DNA of 64,000 nt from contig CAWZYM010000075.1 in assembly GCA_963966185.1 (NCBI GenBank), forward strand, positions 242,001 to 306,000, written 5' to 3'. This document shows, one piece after another, positions 24,233 through 34,748 of this stretch. Each line of letters starts with the position of its first letter. The stretch's first letter is position 1. Both the position numbers and the translations under genes were made by a program. The notes beneath the pieces are model-generated. The model made no database searches. It was not told where the DNA came from and was given only the letters and a program-made list of their open reading frames with translations. Source of the stretch: Rhabditoides inermis. Its lineage: Eukaryota; Nematoda; Chromadorea; Rhabditida; Rhabditidae.

Positions 24233-24297
24233 CCCCCCCCCTCATCTCATTTTTCATTGCACTACGAACTGTACTTATTGGGCAATATGGAGTTCAC
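23502..24297. other. intergenic, microsatellites
   Basis: (ACAAT)5 at 23721-23745 and a CT run at 24199-24240. One open plus-strand stretch near 24050-24110 (KDRRIVHFLYKDQDVQRFL) after CACTTACAG looks exon-like but could not be linked to a gene start. Confidence 0.4.
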
Positions 24298-24553
24298 ACC
24301 ATCACACCACCACACCACCACACCACCACACCACCACACCACCACACCACCACACCACCACACTATCACACCATCCCACAACCACACTATCACACCATCC
24401 CACAACCACACCACCACAACATAACACCATCACACCACCACAACTTATCACAACCACACTATTCTCTATGACTGATTATGTTGATGGTGTGGTAGTATGG
24501 TGGTGTGAGTTGTGTGAGTGGTGTGGTAGTGTGATGGTGTGGTGGTGTGATTT
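24298..24553. repeat. CCACA minisatellite followed by its inverted counterpart
   Basis: 24298-24470 is (CACCA)n-type. After about 15 bp, 24480-24553 is GTGTGGTGG-type. The arms can pair as a long imperfect hairpin. Confidence 0.85.
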
Positions 24554-24613
24554 CCTATTCGCCTACTTATTGACATGTTTATTTTCTTGTCTTATTCTGC
24601 CCACCTGTTTCAG

Positions 24614-24805
24614 ACATGCTGGGAGGATGTGAGGAGAGTCGGAGGGATAGAGCCGCCCCACGTAATGCAGCAAGCAGGTACACAGTACTCATGTCTAACC
24701 TATTGACTATAACCCATGTGTTTGTTTGCAGATGCTGTGTGCGAGAGCAGGTGGTGGCGTATCCGGCGACCGGACGACCCTTCCCCGCCTATTCCATCCA
24801 TCTAA
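24614..24805 (+). CDS. terminal exons of an unplaced gene (weak)
   Basis: Two exons (24614-24677 and 24732-24805) with TTTCAG and TTGCAG acceptors and a GCAG/GTAC donor read in one frame from WEDVRRVGGIEPPH to RWWRIRRPDDPSPP and end at TAA (24803-24805). Upstream exons were not identified. Unknown product. Confidence 0.35.
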
Positions 24806-25207
24806 TTCGAGTCAGTTTCAACTTTGATGGATTGCTTTGTTTCGAAGAGGTTTGCAGAGACTTCTGATCGGCATCGCTTGGGATTAAGATCAAATCATCC
24901 ACCGCACGCTATGATTGTAATAGTATTTATCGTGCATTCAACATTGTATGAGCATTTTGTATTTTACTTAAAATCAACTGTGATTGCAACGCAAATGTAT
25001 ATTATAGTGTTGTAACCTTGCCTCGTAGTAATCAAGAGTTGCGAGGGGAGGCTTGATCATAATGCTATTTAAATTTGGGAACTATAAGACTTGAGTGAGG
25101 TCAGATCAAAACTGTGATAGTGGGAAATGTGAGAGGGGGATGTAAGATGTAAGTAAGAAGGGTTACTGTATAGACTAGTGTGGAAGGTGGGGCTGGTGGA
25201 TGATGAT
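24806..25207. other. intergenic
   Basis: AT-rich spacer between a plus-strand end and the 3' end of the minus-strand fusion gene. Nothing else supported. Confidence 0.4.
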
Positions 25208-27229
25208 CTAGCCGACAATCAGCGAGTCCTTGAGGCTGCGGTGCGACGAGAGACTGAAATGCAAACGATCATTCCTTTTTCCCACTCGCCACTTCTCACC
25301 TCAGAGGGAGAATGCCGAACACGCAGCCACACCGGACCACCTCTAGCTTCGAGTCGTACACGCGTCCGCGCGGGCCCAGACGCCGCCCAGTTGTCGTCCA
25401 GCTGCAATTCTCCCCTCCCTCCTTCTCACCTCCCTCCCCCTCCCCTCTCTCTCACCCATCCTGCAGGACAGTCGAGCAGCCGTGGGCTCGCAGAGACCTG
25501 TGCAGTTTGTCGACCAACTCAGCAGCTGTGCATTCGTCCAGTCTCAGAATACGCGACTTTTCCTGTAAGAGTACAGAATGGATAGAAAGCAATTGAGAAG
25601 ACATGGACAAGGTAGGATTCACCTCTTTGGATCCATTGCGGGAGCCTTTCTTGCCCAGCTTCAGCCAGAACACAACGCGGGTCTGCAATTAAAATTTCTC
25701 TCTCCCTCTCCCCCCCCCCCTTCGATGTCACTAACCTTGGTGAACGCTGCGAGTCGCTTGAGGCCCGGCTTCTTCTTTCCCTTGACATGCTTGCTGGCAT
25801 GCTGCCTTGTTCTGTTCCCGTTTCCCTCCCCACTGTGCTGTGTTGCGTACTTGTCTAAGAGACCTTCCAGACTCATGCTCTTCTGTCCGAACCGCACTCG
25901 TCGCTGGATCGCCATCTTAATGGAGCCCATCACTCTGCCTCCCGTCTCTCTCTCTCTATCTCTCTTCTTAGCCTCTCTACTCTACCCACCATCCAGTCTC
26001 TGTCCTTGTTGAGTGTGGGTTGGAAGAAGAGCTTGTGGAGAGCGATCATGTCTTCGTCTTCCGGCCCAGCGCCAGCTTCGAGTTGGAAGAGCAGGAACAA
26101 TCGGATGAGCATGGACGACGCGCCCTGTGCAGTGTATAGTAGCGATGGAGGAGGAAAGGCTCTCACCGTCGATCGTTCGGGAAGGTAGGTCGTGTTGCCC
26201 ATCCCATCCACCTCCACGCACCTCAGCTGGTTGACAACCTACATGTCAATATGTCCCCCTCTCACTCTTCTCTCTCTCTCTCCATCTCTCTCTCCCTTCC
26301 TCCCTTCCTCTCTCTCTCCCTTCTCCCTCTTTCTCTATCTCTCTTTCTCTCACCGCGGAATCTATGGCATGGCTCATCCGGGCTGTCGAGTGGCAGCTCA
26401 GCAGTCGCACACAACCGGCCATGAATCCAACGGGATCTTTCTGAAACCGCTATGTTTAGCCTTGTTCTCACCCTATCTTTTCCAATTATATCATCTCTCT
26501 GTCTACTTACCTCCACTTCTTCCTCCACCTGCGTCTCACTGACGCCAATCTTGCTGGCCAAAATGGACACAGCTCTCCAGTGCTATAAGAGAATCGTGAC
26601 AGGGCTTCCCCTATGCGTACCTTTTGCTTCCGCTCCTTTCTGTTCTCCTCCTCTTCAGTACTGGCATGCGAGGGGGTAGTGAGGAACTTGTATCCTCTCA
26701 GTTTCTCCATGGAAGGTCTCGAGGCGGGGTCGAGCTGAATGGAGGGCGTACAGTATACCGTCCGCTGTCTCATCCACGCACCTGCAGGAGCCGTTGCAAC
26801 ACCGCCCTTGCCGCTGGCGTCTTCCCGCACACCGTCCCATAGAGACCTCTCTGAAAGGCCGTTTATCGCTCTTCCTCTCCCTCCCCCTCTCCTTCCCCTC
26901 TCACTTGGATTCTCTGTCGGAGACTGGCCCTTTGCCCTCCGAACGGCTGGAGTCCAGTCAAGGCAAAATACGTTGTGGCTCCGAGCATCCACGCGTCGGC
27001 TGCGCGGCCATCGTACGACTGCTTCTGTTCGTACACTGTGCTCTCTCCTTCTCCCGTCTCTCGTCCGCATACCTGGATGACCTCCGGGGGCACATAGGGA
27101 GAGAGGAGCTGCGGGTGGTCGGAGAACGGGGATGCATCTTCTGCACGAGCCGCCAGCCGCCAGCCGCCCAGCCTCACACTGCCACCGCCGAGAAAGACCT
27201 TCTTCTATAAAGATACACCCCTCACTCCC

Positions 27230-27274
<45 letters not shown>

Positions 27275-27612
27275 CTCACTTACCGGCCTCACATCCCTGT
27301 GCACCATCCCCTCATTGTGGAGGAAGGTGAGTGCGCAGCAGATGCCTCGCACCACCCCGGCCACTGCACTCTCCTCGAGTGGCTCTATCTTGCCGTCCGC
27401 CCCCCGCCGCTCCTCGTACAGGCTATGCAGCGTGTGCTCGTAGTACTGGAAGGGGCGGGGAGTGGGAGAGAGGGTACAGTAATCCACGCACCTCGTGAAC
27501 CAGGACGGGCCTGCGCAGAGGAACGACCTCCAGAAGAGTGCGCAGGTGTTTGTGGCGGTACTGGTGAGCCCAATCGAGCTTTTCCTCCAGTCGGCACAGC
27601 TCACTCTGGAAG

Positions 27613-27670
<58 letters not shown>

Positions 27671-30160
27671 GTCAGACATCTCCTTCGCAGCCACCGATAC
27701 CGAGATGGGCGCATTCACCATGCGATGCGTACAATACCACACCTGAAGGCGGTCAGTTAGTTAATTGAAGACAGGAACAAATGAATATGCAAGAAATGAC
27801 AGCGAGTCAAACTCACTGTTCCATATGCTCCCCAGCCGAGTTGGCTCACGAAGTTGTATCGAGTTAACGGATCCTACAAGTATCGATGAAGGGAGAAGAG
27901 TAAGGAAGGACACTCACTGGGACATCTCCGAACTTGTTCCTGCACCGCACATCCCGCGACAGAGTCTTGTGGAGACGGGCGAAGAGCGACTAGGAGAAAA
28001 TACTATATTCCTTTCGTGTGAGAGCTGTCCGCCCTGCACACTGTCCTTCTCACCACCACCAAGTTTGTCAATGAGATCGAGAACGGCGTCAAGGTTCGTT
28101 GGTCTCTCCCCTTCTCCCTCTCTCTCCCTCTCTCTCCCTCTCTCTCCCTCTCTCTCCCTCTCTCTCCCTCTCCCTCCCTCTCTCTCTCCCTCCCACCATC
28201 CCACCTTCTCCATTCTGCGCACTTCCACCAGCGCATTGATCGCCTGATCGGCGTGTTCGAATAGGAACGTGGCGATATGCACGTGCTCACTCGCTTTCCT
28301 CATCGGTTCCTCGTCCGGTTCGATCCTGTAACATCACCGTTACAGAGCATGTCTCTTGTTTACACTCATCCCCCCTCCCCTCCCCTCCCCCACACACATC
28401 CCCCTTCTCTAAGTGTCTCTTATTCTCACTCTCACTGTCTTTGCCACTCACTGTCACTGCCATCACTCATCACTCACTGGAAGATGTTCGGTCCGAAGAC
28501 GACTCCCATGTTCGATGCACCCATCTTGTTGCTGGCAGAGTAGCGCATCACCTATAACACATCAACAAATGACGTCATAGTATCGGCGGTGAATAGAACT
28601 CACGTAAGCCACCTCTCGGAGTACAGTAGTGGCGACACTTCGCTGTCCGCGATTCATCGTCTCGAAAACACCGATCCAGTCGTCTCGTACCAGGCTCTAT
28701 GAGAGCTAGTATTTAACCTTTCCCCTTTCTATCTCACCTCTCCATTCTCTTCTTTTGTCTTGATCAGCTGTATTGTCTTCTTTACGTTCACCGTGAATGG
28801 GGCAACGGCTCGTATTTCCCTCTTGAACTAAATTATGGATGAAAACTTTCAAGTTCATCGGATTTTCTCTCACAAGAGTAGCCCAATCCTCTATCTCCAA
28901 GCGCGGTCTGTAGTTGATCTTTCCTCCGTAGTACTTCTAAACCACACACTTATCGGTCTTTATTTCATTCTTCTCTTCTCACATCTGCTTCCTTCAGAGG
29001 TGCTGCCCTGCCAGCTGTTCTGTAGATGCCCTCTCTGTCTGGCAGTAAGCGCACATTGACTGCCGCCTCGACCAACGCCCTGAACCCATCTCTCTCCCTC
29101 TGCCCTCTTCTGTCTCTCCACCCACCTCGACAGTCCATCACACACAGTTCCATCCACACCGTAGACCATAGAGTAGGTGGCAGTGGCCTGTAAAGGTGGA
29201 ATGATGTGGAATTGGGAGTGACACTCGCCTTGCCAAGCGACTGCCTCCACCACATCACACTGTGAGTCAGCGAGCGAGCCGCTGGCACACCGACCACTGC
29301 AAAAGCGACATCCTCTTCCTTTTCCCTCAGCCTCTCTTTCTGCCTCTCCCTCTCTCCATCCCTCTCTCCATCCCTCTCTCCCTCTCTCCCTCCTCCTCCC
29401 GCTCACCTCTTGCGTTCTCCCAGACGCTGACAGCCGCGCACGCTCTGCTTTCGAGTCGAAGCATCTCCTCGCCTTTGCTGTTTTTTACTCTGCGAAGCCA
29501 CGCCTGAAATCGATCGATAGTCGATAGGAGAGAGGGAGATGGAGAGGTTTTGCCTTGAGTGTGAAGTCTCCTCCTTCCATCTCCTCGTGCATCTTGTCCA
29601 GTTGGAACCAGACTGTGTCCGTGCATCCCCACACATCCTTCGACGCTGTCTCCTCTGCCGATCCATACAAGAACGATGCCGCGAATCGACCCTGAATCAA
29701 TCGATAGCTGATCGATATTCAATCGACACTCACGTTCTGCTTGCTCATGCGCGGCTGATCTCCTGCGGGCTTTTCGATCACCTTGAATGAAAACATGTGA
29801 CCGCAACAAAGATGCTACAGTACCTCGACTGTGAATGGCGGTGGGCGGCACGTCTTTCCAGTCGCCTCGTCTCCTCCCATAGCCACCCTCAGTAGCTTCA
29901 TGTCCACACAGCCTCCCAGGTTCTCCAACAGCGAGTATAGTGCAATCTAAGTTGCGTATACAGTAAACAGTAACCTGAGTAACCCCTTATCTACCGTAAC
30001 CAGTACCTGTTTCCCTTCTGCCATGTAGCGCAGCATGATTCCGGACGAATGAATGCAGCGGAAGATGTGATCGTCCCCGGGTGCGCACCAACTAAAAGGA
30101 TTTGCAATCAGCAATGTCTTCTCACCCACATCCTCTGGCCTCTCTTTTCTCTCTCTCTTC

Positions 30161-30214
<54 letters not shown>

Positions 30215-31354
30215 CTACTCACCCCTTGTTCGTCGGAACCTGCAGAGGCTTGAGGTGACAGGTGAGGTCGAGCAGCGGTTCTCTGCCGACTTGTATCCAC
30301 TCTATCTTCACCTGCAACACGTGTGATAGTGGACACTGAACATGGCTTGCGTGACTCACTCGATGGGCGCTCGTTTCTGCCTCCTTTCGCGCTTCTTTTT
30401 CTGACCACGGTGATGTCACGATCACCAGAGGCACATCCACACCGTACCGCTCATTCAACTCCTGAAAGTGTGCTGATCATCGATCGATAATCGATCGGTA
30501 TCTACCTGCACATTCTGTATGGCGATGCGGATGTAGGAGGCAAGGGAGTAGCCATTCAGAGGAGGGCGAGTCTGGAATGCATAATTGTGAGTAGACTCAC
30601 TCTCTTGTAGCGTACCCTTTCCGTGTACTTTCTGATGATCAATAGCTTGTCTAGCATGTCAGTCGCCTCGTCATCTGGTACAGACTGGAGGGCCTCAACC
30701 GGACAGGGTAGAGAAGAGACAGCGGATAGTGCCCCACTTACATCGTACATGTCGATGTCCTCTCGCCCAATGTCCTCGCCATCCTCACTCTTCTTCTGCT
30801 TCATATACTTCGAGAAGACGTGAGCGAACCTGTTCAGATCCATGCGCACACTCTGCAACACAAAAAATATTCGATCGATGTCACTCAGTCACCTCCTTGT
30901 TGTCGTTGCACGTCTGCTCCACTATCTTATTCCTCTCCTGCTCGAACCGCTGTAGTCGCGCAGCCGTCCGAGATGTCTAGAAGCATAGTTTATAGCTACA
31001 GTAACCATAGTACCCATAGTACCTCAGTCATCGTAGACCTGAAGTCGTACGGCGGGACGACGATACACTCACAGGTTCTAGAAAGTATAGGGATAGCAAG
31101 AGATGTAGCATAACATAAACGTAGGGAAAAGGTTTGCAAGACAACGAACCGACGGGTCGCGCGGGAGAAGAAAGAATGATGGAGGGTTCGATTGCGTCGT
31201 TTAGAAAACGAGAGATGATCGTGAATTTCCATACAAAACTCGCGGACCAAAGAACGCGCATGTCTCTGGAACTGTGAATCAGTGAACTGGGTGATGTTCA
31301 GCTTCTGACTCCCCGACTCAACCGCCCTCGAACAATCGACCAACACTTTCCAGC
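25208..31354 (-). CDS. UGPase-like / RhoGAP / pseudokinase fusion protein
   Basis: More than 25 short exons chain to a TAG at 25208-25210. Order on the protein: (1) an N-terminal segment of unknown fold whose start is uncertain; (2) about 30.9-29.25 kb, a UDP-glucose pyrophosphorylase-like domain, with VRMDLNRFAHVFSKYMKQK, IQNVQELNERYGVDVPLVIV, WCAPGDDHIFRCIHSSGIM, YSLLENLGGCVDMKLL and CTDTVWFQLDKM matching consecutive UGP2 blocks, but lacking the N-G-G-L-G-T-x-M-G nucleotide loop and the C-terminal beta-helix; (3) about 29.2-28.2 kb, a RhoGAP domain with the arginine-finger block GIYRTAG and SNKMGASNMGVVFGPNIF, though no LPEPL-type block; (4) about 27.9-26.7 kb, a protein-kinase fold with LGWGAYGTV, VAAKEM, MVHRDVRP, PPEVIQ and ADAWMLGATTYFALTG, where DFG is replaced by GWR and the HRDxK lysine by Arg, so a pseudokinase; (5) about 500 C-terminal residues of unknown type. 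Phases agree across the RhoGAP-kinase join. Known of the families: RhoGAPs switch off Rho GTPases; the other two domains probably act as scaffolds here (inference). Confidence 0.8.
28101..28196. repeat. (CCCTCTCT)n microsatellite in fusion-gene intron
   Basis: Lies between the RhoGAP and pseudokinase coding exons. Other CT tracts in this gene are at 26268-26350, 27232-27273, 27613-27667, 30163-30213 and 31376-31439. Confidence 0.93.
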
Positions 31355-31403
31355 TGTAAACATGTTGTAGACGTAAATCTCTCCCTCTCTCTCTCCCTCT
31401 CTC

Positions 31404-31440
<37 letters not shown>

Positions 31441-31718
31441 CCCGCTCCCTGCCGCCGAGTTGGTTTCTTTCTCGCAATAAACTTTTTCCAGTTGGATGTT
31501 CTGTACAAGATCACAACGAGCAAGCACGACGCAGAATCTGGAGGGCGAGCTTCGCTTCATGCCACCCTAGCCTAGCTTCCAGCGTCCACGCACTTTCCTT
31601 CTTGTCGCCTATTTTTATTCTACTTTTTCGACGAATTTTCATTATTTCCTCCTTTTTTTCGATCACCCTCCTCCCGCCCCGACAACTCTCATCTACTGCT
31701 GATTCAAGATTGAGAGCA

Positions 31719-32819
31719 CTAGTGATTTGAACGTGATCTACCCACCGCAATGTTCCTCCTTGCTTCTATGGGATCTCGATCGATGGCGAGTGTGCTGACC
31801 AGATGATCGGCTGGGTTGACGTAGTCCGGCACCGGGTGTCCGCACCTCTCGAACACACCCGCAGCCTCGCTCGCCGCCCCGAGGTAGATGATTCGACCGC
31901 ACGCCATCAGACACAGGCTGCACAGAGATGGGTTCAGTTGATGTTCTACCGTCTATTGTGAAACTAGACACTGACTCGTCGAACATGTTGAATACTTGTG
32001 TGCTAGGCTGGTGCATGGTGAGAACGACTGTCATTTCCTCACTCGCCAGAGTCTGCAGCGCTTTCACCACCTGTCCTGAAATATATGTAATATGTACTTG
32101 TTGTTATCAATCTTATTGTTGTTGTTATTGCTATTGAGCTATTGACATTTACCTGCCACGAACGAATCCAATCCGGACGTCGGCTCGTCACAGAAAAGAA
32201 TCGACGGGGGATCTATAAACGAAATTCTATAAACGAATTCATTGATCTTTCCTCTTCCTCAATCTCTCCCTATCTCTCTATCTCACCTCACTTGCGAATG
32301 CTAGTCTCTTTTGTTCTCCGCAGGACAGTCCCTTCAACACATTCGGAATTCCAATGAGTGTTTTCGCACACTTGGTGAGACCCATCTGAAAACATAATGA
32401 GCCCCGCCCCTCGAGATTCCGCCCACCTGTGACATGACCTGCTCGACTCTCAGCTGCCGCTCCCACTCTGTGTATTTGGAACCCATGCGCAGCTTCGCCT
32501 GGAATCACGATCGTCATCTTCGAAATTCCCCCCCCCCTCTCTCTCTCTCTCTCTCTCGTTTCTCTTTCTCTCTCTCTCGTTTCTCTCATCATGAACTGTA
32601 GATGTTCGGTGACAGTGAGGGTGCCCACAAACATGTCGTGTTGCTGGACAAACGCGGAAATCTCAACGAGAGATGTTATGTATATTTTTTATATATGTTC
32701 TTCCCCCCCTCTCCCCCCCCCCCAAAAAAAAAAATCCCTACCTCTCGCATGCGCCACTGGTTCACTGGTTGACCGTCGACCAACACCGTGCCTAGACATT
32801 GTTCCATGCAACGAAAAGA

Positions 32820-32851
<32 letters not shown>

Positions 32852-33013
32852 AGATTCGCTCACCCTGCACACTTGCTCCTCCTAGCCCACTGGAAGCACA
32901 TTGAGGAGAGGCGTCTTGCCAGCTCCACTAGAACACAAAACTATGGTATGTTGGAAAATCTGTAATACTCACCTGCTTCCCATGAAGGCGAGCACTCTTC
33001 CTGGAGACGCCAT
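31719..33013 (-). CDS. ABCG/White-type ATP-binding domain without membrane domain, probably degenerate
   Basis: Exons encode one ABCG nucleotide-binding domain: Walker A FMGSSGAGKTPLLNVL, Q-loop FVQQHDMFVGTLTVTEHL, a signature block GLSCGEQKRLAFASE, Walker B ILFCDEPTSGLDSF, the H-loop LTMHQPSTQVFNMFD and CGRIIYLGAA. The family normally has about 650 residues with six transmembrane helices after this domain. Here the frame ends at TAG (31719-31721) after roughly 270 residues and no helices follow. The usual N-terminal strand before Walker A is also missing because an upstream poly(A) signal lies only ~90 bp away. LSGGE has become LSCGE. One intron has a GC donor and one shows ATGAGA where GTGAGA is expected. 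It is either a decaying gene or an NBD-only derivative. Confidence 0.75.
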
Positions 33014-33104
33014 TCCACTCACTGCAAAACAACGTCATCTGCATATTCTGGTCTATTTGATAACAAACGTGGGTGGTCATGATACGATATGATTAAACAC
33101 GTGC

Positions 33105-33110
33105 TTTATT
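33105..33110 (-). terminator. poly(A) signal AATAAA (minus strand)
   Basis: TTTATT on the plus strand, about 200 bp past the stop of the 66-aa membrane protein gene. It limits how far upstream the ABCG-type gene can start. Confidence 0.5.
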
Positions 33111-33305
33111 ATCACAACCGGTACGCGTGAGGTAAGAAAGGCAGTGGCGAACTTATTACAATATTGCAAAATCACAATGTACAAAGGGGATAAAACTCTG
33201 TATGGCAATGTACCTGTAAAGCTAGGGAAAAATACATAGGTATAGAGTGAAGAGACACGCCGTTTCCATCAGTAGCCACCGCATATTAGATTGGCTCCTT
33301 CTCCC

Positions 33306-33570
33306 TCACTGCTCCTTCCGGCTTCTGCTCCGATCCTCAAGGCGAATGCGAGAGAAGAAGTCTCGGGTGAGATGGATGCACACTGCGAGCGAGAACACAG
33401 CACGCAGCCAGAGAAGGCAACAGCCACACGAGACACACCACCAGGGAAGCCACTGCAACCAACAACTCCCTCCCTCCCCCACGCGCATACGCATTTCAGT
33501 TTGAATATCGACTCACAGTGGCTGTGAGGGCGTTCCTCTCGGTTTCCATCTGATGGCTCCACGCAGACAT
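33306..33570 (-). CDS. 66-aa single-pass membrane protein, unknown
   Basis: Two exons (33517-33570 and 33306-33452) separated by a 64-bp GT-AG intron give MSAWSHQMETERN..., a hydrophobic segment WLPWWCVSCGCCLLWLRAVF continuing to about residue 46, and a very basic tail ending RSRSRKEQ. An in-frame TGA immediately precedes the first possible extension, so the ATG at 33570 is the likely start. The topology suggests a tail-anchored or type III single-pass protein. No homolog recalled. Confidence 0.4.
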
Positions 33571-33840
33571 GTCCGTCTCGCTCTTCTGCGTCAGATTGAT
33601 CACGTTCACTCAGTCTTTCAGGATGCTTTTAGCGTTTAATTACACTTCTAATCAGAACTAAACATTTTCACAAAGTATCATTACGAAGTTCATCGCATAA
33701 ATAAAAATCATAATTGCACATGAACCGGTATCACAGCTTGCAATTTAGTGAAACATGTTTAAATAGATGTGTAATCAATTCCATAGGCGCTAATAGTCAC
33801 AAATTCATTCAAAATACATTTTCTAATTTAGCAAAATAAG
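33571..33840. other. AT-rich intergenic
   Basis: Upstream region of the 66-aa gene. No exon or clear element. Confidence 0.4.
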
Positions 33841-33905
33841 TTTCGCACACTGGGGTTGAACCACGATCATGAGTATACTAATCAAGATCGCTATCCAGTG
33901 CGCCA
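33841..33905 (-). mobile_element. tRNA-like repeat head
   Basis: Minus strand reads TGGCGCACTGGATAGCGATC...GTGGTTCAACCCCAGTG. A- and B-box spacing is tRNA-like, but acceptor and T stems do not pair, so this is a tRNA-derived repeat or pseudogene rather than a working tRNA. Confidence 0.55.
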
Positions 33906-34020
33906 TAGTTGTGGTAATTCTTTTTCGGGCTATGTGGGCCATAGTTGTGGTAATTCTTTTTTTTTCTCATCCAGTGGGCCATAGTTGTGGTAATTCTTTT
34001 TCGGGCTATGGGCCCGGCCT
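33903..34020. repeat. 3-copy tandem repeat next to tRNA-like head
   Basis: GCCATAGTTGTGGTAATTCT occurs three times at roughly 37-50-bp spacing, two copies followed by TTTTCGGGCTATG. Confidence 0.85.
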
Positions 34021-34748
34021 GTAGAGTGTAGACGCTCCCTCCTTTCGAAGGATTGAGGCTACTGTGCGACGTGTGTTTTCTTTCTTTTTTACGTGTGTTT
34101 TCTTTTACTCGCGATTGGTACAAATTAGTAATTTATTTTGTTTGTTTTAACATTCTGATAAACAATAACGATTTTTTGCGGAGGGTTTCTGTGCAATCGA
34201 TTTTTTATTAATTGCCTTATAGGGCATATCGACGAAATCACAAATTAAACATTTAATCAAAAATTCATCAAACAGGATCCCTCGGAAATATATATATAAT
34301 AAGTATTTTATCATCACTTAACATTTGAAAAACAGTAATCATTCACTTACTTATCTCGCGCGAAAAAAATTGTATTATTTTAGTACATTTTCCAAATGCC
34401 AGTGGTGTCCGCTTTTCAACAACAGCCGATCGGTGTGTCGTACGTACAAAAATAGATCATTTATCTACTCATCACTTCATAATGATAATCTTCGCATTCA
34501 CTCATTCGTGATTTACTTATCCGTCTCATGTGTCCTCATTTGCTCTATATTCTCATGTGTTCTCGTTCATTCATTATATCATGAAAACGTATTCGTTTGC
34601 TGTATTGCATGGTTATAGTCTAGATTGCGTAACAACAAAATGTTTATATTGTTTTTTGAGTGCATCTCGTTTCATCGATAATAAGATATTCCAGGGACGA
34701 TATACGTGTAGTGAGTCGAAGTAGGCTGTTGTCTTGTACATCTTGGTT
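34021..34748. other. promoter-side intergenic region of the RS-rich gene
   Basis: AT-rich. No exons seen. The next plus-strand start codon is at 34749. Confidence 0.4.

Noticed and set aside
24298..24470. CRISPR-like regular repeats
   Set aside because: Simple CACCA minisatellite in a eukaryotic genome; no unique spacers.
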